Assembly (NCBI GenBank): GCA_015485455.1
Contig: WFTN01000025.1
Location: 1-6,023 of the forward strand
DNA: 6,023 nucleotides
Reading direction: 5' to 3'
From: Planctomycetota bacterium
GTDB lineage: Bacteria > Planctomycetota > GCA-002687715 > DRQF01
The notes under the pieces were generated by a model. It did no database searches. It saw only the letters and a list, made by a program, of their open reading frames with translations, and was not told the origin of the DNA. Shown piece after piece: positions 1 through 5,649 of this stretch. The stretch's first letter is position 1, and the number at the start of each line of letters is the position of its first letter. The position numbers and the translations under genes are program-made.

Positions 1-2437
1 ATTGGCTACCTTTGAGGTCGAGCTTCACCGTTTCTCGATCGGGTTTCGGAAGGTCCAAGAAGAAGGCGTAGTTGTCCACTTCATCGGCACGAATCGGCGG
101 TTGGGGAGCCATGTTGATGGCCTTCATCTTCGGATTAGCGCGGTCTTTGGCCGGGCAAACGGCTACGCAGAGAGCACAGCCGGTGCAATCTTCTGGGGCC
201 ACTTGCAAACTGTAGGAAACGCCATCCTCAGCTCCCTTCATGGCAGTCGACTTAAAAGTTGGTGGCGCCCCCACCAATGACTCTTCAGAATAAAAGGCCG
301 GACGAATCGCCGCGTGAGGACACATGGCAGCACATTTATTACATTGAATACAAACGGAAGGGTCCCAAACAGGAATCTCGGAAGCCAAGTTTCGTTTTTC
401 CCAACGGCTCGACCCCACTGGCCATGTGCCGTCGTGAGGAAAAGCGCTCACGGGCAAGCGATCACCCTCGCCAGCAATGATCGTTGCTGTGACTTGATGC
501 AAGAACTCAGGGGCCTCCTTTGGAAAACCACCCCATCTCTTGGTCAGGCTCGTTGCTGTTTCTGGTACAGCCACTTGGTGGAGTTGAGCCAAGGCTACAT
601 CGATCGCTTTGTTGTTTCGGCGAACAATCTCAGGACCTCGTTTACCGTAGGACTTCTCCACTGCTCCCTTAATCTCTTCGATGGCAGCATCGGTCGCCAT
701 GAAATGAGTCAACTCGAAAAAGCAAACCTGCATGATCGTATTGATGCGTTTGCCAAGACCCGCTTCATCTGCGATTGCCTGGGCATCGATAGTGAAAAGG
801 CGAATGTCTTTTTCGAGAATCCCATCTTGAACTTCCCTGGGCAATTCATCCCAAACTTTCTCTGGACTGTAGGGGGCATTCAGCAGAAGAGTCGCACCGA
901 CTTTCGCTTTGGCAACCACATCGTATTGCCGCAGTAGGCCAAACAAATGGCAGCCAACGAAATCAGCTTCTTCGACTTTGTAGGGTGCCCGAATCTTAGC
1001 AGGTGCAAAGCGCAAATTTGAGATTGTCACGGCGCCAGACTTTTTCGAGTCATATTCGAAATAGGCTTGGGACTGCAAATCCGTCGATGAACCGATGATC
1101 TTGATCGAATTCTTATTGGCACCCACGGTACCATCAGAACCGAGACCAAGAACAACGGCGCTTTCACACCCGGGAATGGCCACTTTGAAACTCTCGTCAT
1201 AGTCCAAGCTCAAGTGGGTGACATCATCCACAATCCCCACGGTAAAATGCTGCTTGGGTGTTTCTTCCAGGAGATTGTCGAACACGCCCTTGACCATCGC
1301 TGGAGTAAATTCCTTTGAAGAAAGGCCGAAACGACCGCCGGTGACTAAGGGAATCTCTTCTGATGAACGCTGCCCCCCGTTCTTAAGCTCAGCAAAAGCC
1401 GAGACAACATCAAGATAGAGCGGCTCCCCAAGAGCTCCAGGTTCTTTGGTTCGATCCAAGACCGCCAACTGCTTGCAAGACCGCGGAACAGCATGGTGAA
1501 AATGCGCCAGCGGAAATGGTCGATAGAGCCTGACGTTCACAACCCCAACTTTTTCGCCAGCGTCAACCATCTGCTCAACAACGGTGGCGGCAGTTTCCGC
1601 TCCCGATCCCATGACCACAATGACACGCTCAGCCTGAGGATGGCCGGTGTAGTCCACCAGGCCATAAGAACGGCCAGTCAGTTTCTCGAAACGCTTAAAT
1701 TCTTCTTCGACGATCTCCGGACAAATATCATAGTAGCTGTTGCATGCTTCTCGAGATTGAAAGAAGACATCAGGGTTCTGAGCCGTTCCGCGGATCACGG
1801 GATGATCAGGCGATAATGACCTGGAACGATGGGCATCGATCATCTCTTGGGAGTACATGTCCAAGAGTTGTTCGTCGGAGATCATATCGATCGTGGCAAT
1901 TTCATGAGACGTCCGAAAGCCATCGAAGAAATGAAGAAAGGGAATACGCGACCGCAAAGTCGCCGCTTGAGCGACACAGGCAAAATCATGGGCTTCTTGC
2001 ACATTCGAAGAGCACAAAAGTGCGACACCCGTCGAACGACATGCCATGACGTCTGAGTGGTCGCCAAAAATCGACAAGGCATGGGTTGCAATGCTCCGTG
2101 CAGCCACGTGAATGCAACAAGCATTCAGTTCACCAGCCAACTTAAAGAGAGTGGGAACCATCAAGAGCAGGCCTTGGGAAGCCGTGAACGTTGTGGTCAA
2201 TGCCCCGGTTTGAAGGGCTCCATGAACAGCTCCCGCGGCCCCACCCTCCGACTGCATCTCGGCGATCTGTGGCGTGTTGCCCCAAATATTCTCCATGCCT
2301 TTGACCGCCCACTCATCGGCATGTTCCCCCATGGGAGACGCCGGAGTAATCGGATAAATGGCAATAACCTCGTTGCTACGAAATGCAACGGAAGCTACAG
2401 CCTCGTTTGCATCCAAAGTTCTCGATTCAGAAGGCAT
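1..2437 (-). CDS. nifJ: Pyruvate:ferredoxin (flavodoxin) oxidoreductase, NifJ type; 3' end cut by the window edge
   Basis: The enzyme oxidatively decarboxylates pyruvate with CoA to acetyl-CoA and CO2, reducing ferredoxin or flavodoxin, in the cytoplasm. About 812 residues are visible with no internal stop. Single-chain members of the family are about 1,170-1,200 residues, so the C-terminal thiamine-diphosphate domain is missing only because the window ends. Domains in order: pyruvate/TPP-pyrimidine domain (1 to ~255) with YPITPASPMGE at 28-38; domain II (~256-410) with RLYRPF at 303-308 and LDRTKEPGA from 327; the gamma-like domain (~411-625) with GSDGTVGANK at 433-442; the EKR linker (EKR at 680-682); and a two-cluster ferredoxin domain with Cys 696, 699, 702, 706 and Cys 751, 754, 757, 761. 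Thr31, Glu64 and Arg114 match, by number and context, the pyruvate- and TPP-contacting residues known from Desulfovibrio africanus PFOR. The start is fixed by a TAA in the same frame five codons upstream and a good ribosome site. The family assignment is very secure; the electron acceptor is not shown. Confidence 0.97.
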   Translation of the reverse strand, partial: MPSESRTLDANEAVASVAFRSNEVIAIYPITPASPMGEHADEWAVKGMENIWGNTPQIAEMQSEGGAAGAVHGALQTGALTTTFTASQGLLLMVPTLFKLAGELNACCIHVAARSIATHALSIFGDHSDVMACRSTGVALLCSSNVQEAHDFACVAQAATLRSRIPFLHFFDGFRTSHEIATIDMISDEQLLDMYSQEMIDAHRSRSLSPDHPVIRGTAQNPDVFFQSREACNSYYDICPEIVEEEFKRFEKLTGRSYGLVDYTGHPQAERVIVVMGSGAETAATVVEQMVDAGEKVGVVNVRLYRPFPLAHFHHAVPRSCKQLAVLDRTKEPGALGEPLYLDVVSAFAELKNGGQRSSEEIPLVTGGRFGLSSKEFTPAMVKGVFDNLLEETPKQHFTVGIVDDVTHLSLDYDESFKVAIPGCESAVVLGLGSDGTVGANKNSIKIIGSSTDLQSQAYFEYDSKKSGAVTISNLRFAPAKIRAPYKVEEADFVGCHLFGLLRQYDVVAKAKVGATLLLNAPYSPEKVWDELPREVQDGILEKDIRLFTIDAQAIADEAGLGKRINTIMQVCFFELTHFMATDAAIEEIKGAVEKSYGKRGPEIVRRNNKAIDVALAQLHQVAVPETATSLTKRWGGFPKEAPEFLHQVTATIIAGEGDRLPVSAFPHDGTWPVGSSRWEKRNLASEIPVWDPSVCIQCNKCAAMCPHAAIRPAFYSEESLVGAPPTFKSTAMKGAEDGVSYSLQVAPEDCTGCALCVAVCPAKDRANPKMKAINMAPQPPIRADEVDNYAFFLDLPKPDRETVKLDLKGSQ

Positions 2438-2444
2438 GACCCTA

Positions 2445-2451
2445 CTCCTTT
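2445..2451 (-). promoter_or_regulatory. Ribosome binding site of the PFOR gene
   Basis: The minus strand reads AAAGGAG, seven bases before the ATG at 2437. This is a near-ideal Shine-Dalgarno sequence at standard spacing. It overlaps the first bases after an in-frame TAA (2450-2452), so no longer reading frame is possible and the start is settled. Confidence 0.85.
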
Positions 2452-2531
2452 AGAAAGATCCCATAACCAGGAAGCATCAAGCCCCACTCAATCCGGATCT
2501 CTAGATGGGAGGGCAATCGCAAACCCTGTTC

Positions 2532-2559
2532 CTTTTCCCAAACCCAAGGGTGGGAAAAG
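2532..2559. repeat. Inverted repeat in the PFOR leader, possible operator or leader hairpin
   Basis: CTTTTCCC (2532-2539) is matched exactly by GGGAAAAG (2552-2559). The 12 bases between them can add three inner pairs (ACC/GGT) after a two-base bulge. The element lies about 95-120 bases upstream of the PFOR ATG. No T-run follows on either strand, so it does not look like a terminator. A regulator-binding palindrome or a leader RNA hairpin are both possible; the sequence does not decide between them. Confidence 0.35.
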
Positions 2560-2586
2560 AGCCTCAAGTGGTGAGACTAACGATCG

Positions 2587-2602
2587 TGCCGAAGAATCGG
2601 CA
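2587..2602. repeat. Short perfect hairpin in the PFOR upstream region
   Basis: TGCCGA (2587-2592) and TCGGCA (2597-2602) form a perfect six-base-pair inverted repeat around a four-base AGAA loop. It lies about 30 bases further upstream of PFOR than the larger inverted repeat. A stem this short can arise by chance; a function is not shown. Confidence 0.25.
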
Positions 2603-2780
2603 TTCAACAGCCATTGGAGGATTGACATGCCCCTGGTAGTACAGAGGAAAACCCCACACATCCAAAGAGTTCCCGGGGGATTCTTCTCACCCCCTCCGCC
2701 CCTCAATTCGGATGCCGCTCCTGGGGGCCCCGAGGTCATGAATGATTCGGGTTAGCCCCCGTCTCCGGCTCCCCAAGCAA

Positions 2781-2828
2781 ATCTGAAGAAAGCCCAGCGT
2801 CCGAAGAACGCTGGGCTTGGTCTCAGAT
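2781..2828 (-). terminator. Intrinsic terminator downstream of the secreted repeat-protein gene
   Basis: The core is a perfect 11-base-pair stem (2790-2800 with 2808-2818). Its minus-strand loop is TCTTCGG, which can fold as a C(UUCG)G tetraloop with one bulged U. On the minus strand the stem is followed by TTTCTTC, a short U-rich tail. An outer six-base-pair arm (ATCTGA 2781-2786 with TCAGAT 2823-2828) can extend it. It begins about 100 bases past the TGA at 2919-2921 and points the same way as that gene. The plus-strand side lacks a T-run, so termination is most likely leftward only. Confidence 0.85.
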
Positions 2829-2841
2829 GAAGTAAGATCAC

Positions 2842-2871
2842 TGACTCGCCCTTCATGGGGCAGATCAGTCA
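2842..2871. repeat. Second stem-loop between the repeat-protein stop codon and its terminator
   Basis: TGACT (2842-2846) pairs with AGTCA (2867-2871), and GCCC (2848-2851) with GGGC (2858-2861), around a six-base loop with an asymmetric internal loop. It sits in the 3' untranslated region of the upstream gene, before the main terminator. It has no U-run and might only stabilise the transcript end. Confidence 0.3.
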
Positions 2872-2918
2872 AACCGCCTTGTTAACAGGGCTGTCGGCGA
2901 ACTCCGGCAAAATCAAGA

Positions 2919-5252
2919 TCAAGGACAACCGATGGTCATGATCAAACCATTGCCAAAGAAGTCAGGCAAGGGAGCAAATGGACCGGGAATACCTTGAGGG
3001 GCGCACACCCGAGATTGAAAGACCACTGTAAACCCATCAACTCCCGGTGGAACAACCGTGGGTGTGGTGTAAGTGAACCCGCCGTTGGCATCGGTTGGCA
3101 TGATGGTGACGATGCCCAGGTTGGTACTGGGATTCAAAACGTCGATGTAGAAATTGCAACCAGCGTAGGGAACTTTCGGAAACACGCCAAAGCTATAGTA
3201 AATCCAACCAAGGGAGTTCGGTGCATTGCTGCTGAAGGTGAAAGTGATTGGGTCACCAGGAATCAGGAGAGTCGCATCGACCACAGGATCATTGATTGGG
3301 TCATAACCACAAGGTAAGGAGATCTTTGTGGCTTCCTCACCGACACAAATGACACAAACACCGAAGTCAACGGTTTCGTCAACGTCTCCCGCGGCCAAAG
3401 TGACTGCAACGAAGTTCGTTTGCGGATCGACGTCACTGTCGATGGTGTCATCATTTCCAACATTCGGCAGAGTTGCAAAGTAAGAAACCTCATTGTAGGC
3501 GAAAGAGACAAAGTAGTCTCCAGGGATGATATGAGTGAATCGATACTTGCCGTCCGCCCCAGTCATTTTGGAATCAACAACTTGACCATCGGACTGACGG
3601 ATCAAGGAAACAGTTACATGCTGTTTGCCCCCTTCACCCTGATCGAGAATGCCGTCGCAATTTTCGTCAACAAAGACGCAATCACCAAGTTCGGCAAGGG
3701 CGCTATCCTCACCATCGCAAACAAGGACACTCACTCGGTTGATCTCTGCACCGTCACCGCCAGAAGAATCATCAACAAGAGTCACGGTATTGAAGAGTAG
3801 TTGGCCTTCAGAGTAACCAGGAATAATGATGTCCAAGTCAATGTCATTGTCGCCGCAATAGACTGTTGGCAACTGAAAAGCACTCCCCACCGCGACCAAC
3901 CCTGCTTCGGTCATGGCAAGAGTTGTGGCAGCGCTGGCCGGTTCGAGAAGCACGGTGTAGCAATCAGAAACGCCAAACTCGTCAATCTTGAGATCGGCTG
4001 TATCGTCCCCGGAGTTGTTAAACGCGACACCAAAACTCAACTTCACTTCGCCACCATCCCCCATGGAGAGATAAGTCGATGCCGTATCACCCAAGATGTT
4101 CCCCTGGGCCAGACCATTGCCATTCGGATTGTTACCAACGGTGAAAGAATCCACAGTTGTGGCGAAGGTCTCGACGCAGTTTGTGGAAGGAGTGCAAACA
4201 AGAGCGCAAATCTGCTCGATTTCAGCACCGTTTCCGCTTGACCCATCATCCAAGATCAGGACTTTGAGGAATTGCAACTCACCCTCAGCATAACCCGGAA
4301 CGAGGTTGTCCAAATCCAGGTCCAAGTCACCGCAGAATGTCATGTTGAACTCATAGAACCCGTTGTTCTCTGACATGCCCGCAGCCAACAACTTTGAGGC
4401 TGTTGCCGCATCAGCCGGGAACAAGCAAACATAGTAGCAGTCATTGCTGTTCCATTCGCGAACACAAATGTCCGCACCAGAATCTCCCGAAGTGGTGAAG
4501 TTGGCGCCAAACTCAACCAGGACATTGCCCGATCGTCCTAAGGAAAAGCGCGTATTGGGCGTATCACCCAGAACGTCAGTGGGATCATCGTTCGAACTAT
4601 CCTGATTCGACCCATCATTGTGACCCAAGACACTTTGAGCCCAAATGAGTTCACAACCGATGCTGGGTGTTGGCGGCACGTTGTTGCAGATGAGGGCGCA
4701 GATTTGCTCAATCTCAGCGCCATCGCCGCTAGATCCGTCGTCCAAGATCAAGACATTGCTGAATTCAAGTTCGCCAGCATTGTAGCCGGGAACCAAGCTG
4801 TCGAGGTCGAGGTCATAGTCACCACAAAAGGTCATATTAAATTCGTAGTAGCCGTTATTGCCAGCGGTCATGCCAGCAGCAAGGAGCTTCTGTGCTGTGG
4901 CGCTGTTCGCGGGAAACAAGCAAATATAGTAACAATCATTTTCATTGAGCTCCCGCACACAAATGTCCGGAGCGGAATCGCCACTGGTGGTAAAGTTGGC
5001 GCCAAAATCAACGGCTACGTTTCCCCATTTACCCAAAGAAAAATAGGTACTCGGAGTATCGTTCAAGACATCCGCTGGATTGTCATGGTTGCTGTCTTGA
5101 TTCGAGCCATCATTGTGCCCCAAGACATTTTGGGCCCAAACGGTTTGGCACGTTTGGGCATAGCTACTCACGGTCATGGCCATAAGAAGAAGGAATGCTG
5201 GTAATACTAGCCGAAAGAAAGCGGGGCTGTGATTAAGATCGTTCTTAGTCAT
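2919..5252 (-). CDS. Secreted multidomain protein: three Cys-rich tandem modules, SdrD B-like domain, C-terminal beta domain
   Basis: This is a predicted exported protein of 777 residues with no recognised enzyme motif; a surface or extracellular structural or binding role is inferred. Residues 1-32 form a signal peptide: a short polar start, a hydrophobic run around 14-26, and likely cleavage near SSYA|QT. Three tandem modules follow at 35-190, 200-354 and 359-513. Residues 521-633 resemble an SdrD B (Cna B-like) domain, with an EF-hand-type loop at 529-540 (Asp529, Asn531, Asp533, Asp537, Glu540) and the DSDVDP and VTLAAG motifs typical of that family. Residues ~640-777 form a beta-rich C-terminal domain ending GLIMTIGCP. 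Many cysteines suggest disulfides outside the cytoplasm. There is no lipobox, LPXTG or C-terminal membrane helix. I chose the ATG at 5252 because AGAGAG lies four bases before it and it gives a normal-length signal peptide. In-frame ATGs at 5312 and 5306 would add 20 or 18 residues. The export call is secure; the function is unknown. Confidence 0.85.
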   Translation of the reverse strand: MTKNDLNHSPAFFRLVLPAFLLLMAMTVSSYAQTCQTVWAQNVLGHNDGSNQDSNHDNPADVLNDTPSTYFSLGKWGNVAVDFGANFTTSGDSAPDICVRELNENDCYYICLFPANSATAQKLLAAGMTAGNNGYYEFNMTFCGDYDLDLDSLVPGYNAGELEFSNVLILDDGSSGDGAEIEQICALICNNVPPTPSIGCELIWAQSVLGHNDGSNQDSSNDDPTDVLGDTPNTRFSLGRSGNVLVEFGANFTTSGDSGADICVREWNSNDCYYVCLFPADAATASKLLAAGMSENNGFYEFNMTFCGDLDLDLDNLVPGYAEGELQFLKVLILDDGSSGNGAEIEQICALVCTPSTNCVETFATTVDSFTVGNNPNGNGLAQGNILGDTASTYLSMGDGGEVKLSFGVAFNNSGDDTADLKIDEFGVSDCYTVLLEPASAATTLAMTEAGLVAVGSAFQLPTVYCGDNDIDLDIIIPGYSEGQLLFNTVTLVDDSSGGDGAEINRVSVLVCDGEDSALAELGDCVFVDENCDGILDQGEGGKQHVTVSLIRQSDGQVVDSKMTGADGKYRFTHIIPGDYFVSFAYNEVSYFATLPNVGNDDTIDSDVDPQTNFVAVTLAAGDVDETVDFGVCVICVGEEATKISLPCGYDPINDPVVDATLLIPGDPITFTFSSNAPNSLGWIYYSFGVFPKVPYAGCNFYIDVLNPSTNLGIVTIMPTDANGGFTYTTPTVVPPGVDGFTVVFQSRVCAPQGIPGPFAPLPDFFGNGLIMTIGCP
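3714..4178 (-). repeat. Module repeat 3 of the secreted protein, diverged
   Basis: Third copy, about 155 residues, much less similar but with the same skeleton: LGDTASTYLSMG..G, a FG..F..SGDD segment, SDCY, YCGDNDIDLD, PGY.EGQL and SSGGDGAEI. Only four cysteines remain (359, 431, 466, 512). The order of motifs makes the homology with copies 1 and 2 clear. Confidence 0.75.
4191..4655 (-). repeat. Module repeat 2 of the secreted protein
   Basis: Second copy, about 155 residues, separated from copy 1 by a short Pro-rich linker (NNVPPTPSIG). All seven cysteines are in matching positions (200, 263, 272, 276, 307, 349, 353). The close match with copy 1 at both protein and DNA level points to a duplication more recent than the one that gave copy 3. 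Confidence 0.85.
4683..5150 (-). repeat. Module repeat 1 of the secreted protein
   Basis: First of three tandem coding repeats, about 156 residues. It shares with copy 2 the segments WAQ.VLGHNDGSNQDS, FGANFTTSGDS, EFNMTFCGD and LILDDGSSG. By eye it is about three-quarters identical to copy 2. It has seven cysteines (35, 98, 107, 111, 143, 185, 189). The DLDLD and DDGSSGDGAE acidic stretches could bind calcium, which is inference. Confidence 0.85.
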
Positions 5253-5334
5253 AAAACTCTCTGCACGTTTTGATTTAAATGTTGTTTGGTTCGTTGCCGA
5301 AATCATGCCCATGAAATACAGAATGGCCCCCGCG

Positions 5335-5366
5335 ATATATACTTAAAAGTATATTTTTTTATTATG
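5335..5366 (-). promoter_or_regulatory. AT-rich promoter-like tract upstream of the secreted-protein gene
   Basis: The tract holds an inverted repeat (ATATACTT at 5337-5344 and AAGTATAT at 5347-5354), seven T residues on the plus strand (5354-5360), and two -10-like hexamers on the minus strand: TATACT (5353-5348) and CATAAT (5366-5361). It lies 85-115 bases before the chosen ATG at 5252. I found no good -35 hexamer at the right spacing for either. The AT-rich character against a GC-balanced background makes a promoter plausible but not proven. Confidence 0.4.
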
Positions 5367-5637
5367 AGATCTGCATTCTTTCCAAAGAGCCAAGACTTGA
5401 TCCTCAAGATACCCCACTAACTTTTTCATTAGAAACAACTTATGTCGTTCAGAAGTACCAGGACCAGCAACCAAGAAGCGGAGTATGATCCTGGCCTCAT
5501 CGGAGGGAACTCATCCACTTTAGCCCGAACGGTTCAACACCAGACGGACGAGAGTTCCTGAATGGCTCGGGACAAGGACATCACTGGTCCATCATTCAAC
5601 TGGGACACCTTTTTTTGCCACCCTCAAGTTAAGACAT
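5367..5637. other. Divergent intergenic region, no gene seen
   Basis: This stretch lies between the divergently transcribed secreted-protein and Rieske genes and should carry the Rieske promoter. A 39-codon frame (ATG at 5442, stop at 5559-5561) has no ribosome site and no recognisable features, so I do not call it. A weak imperfect hairpin (GGTCC with GGGACACC, about 5586-5609) ends directly at seven T residues (5610-5616), but no plus-strand gene upstream in the window would need it. Confidence 0.5.
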
Positions 5638-5649
5638 ATGGTTATTCTT

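Larger units (their letters stand above)
2438..2780 (-). other. Non-coding leader and promoter region of the PFOR gene
   Basis: About 340 bases lie between the terminator of the upstream gene and the PFOR start. I see no credible gene here on either strand. The PFOR promoter should be inside, because the terminator separates the two units, but I could not find a convincing -35/-10 pair. The region contains the two inverted repeats listed separately and several G- or C-runs around 2685-2775, including GGGGCCCC at 2724-2731. Confidence 0.5.

Noticed and set aside
314..937. Long plus-strand open frame of about 200 codons
   Set aside because: It lies wholly antisense to the PFOR gene, whose reading frame has strong protein homology. 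The translated product has no recognisable domain.
2580..2602. Possible sigma-54 promoter for the PFOR gene (minus strand CGGCAC, five bases, TTAG)
   Set aside because: The -24 half is partly matched but the essential GC of the -12 element is absent.
2622..2650. Plus-strand TTGACA at 2622-2627 as a sigma-70 -35 box
   Set aside because: The bases at the expected -10 position (AGGAAA) do not resemble TATAAT, and no plus-strand gene follows.
2057..2755. Plus-strand open frame crossing the PFOR start and the leader
   Set aside because: It is antisense to conserved PFOR residues, continues into C-rich non-coding DNA, and is low-complexity Pro/Gly/Ser-rich at its end. No ribosome site.
4620..5204. 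Plus-strand open frame of about 190 codons
   Set aside because: It is antisense to repeat modules 1 and 2 of the secreted protein, whose repeated protein motifs show the minus strand is the coding one.
5442..5561. 39-codon plus-strand open frame in the divergent intergenic region
   Set aside because: It has no ribosome site, no hydrophobic or domain signature, and a length expected by chance.
5586..5616. Plus-strand intrinsic terminator (weak hairpin plus T7)
   Set aside because: The stem is only five pairs with a bulge, and no plus-strand gene ends upstream. It lies just before the Rieske start, where a terminator would make sense only as attenuation.
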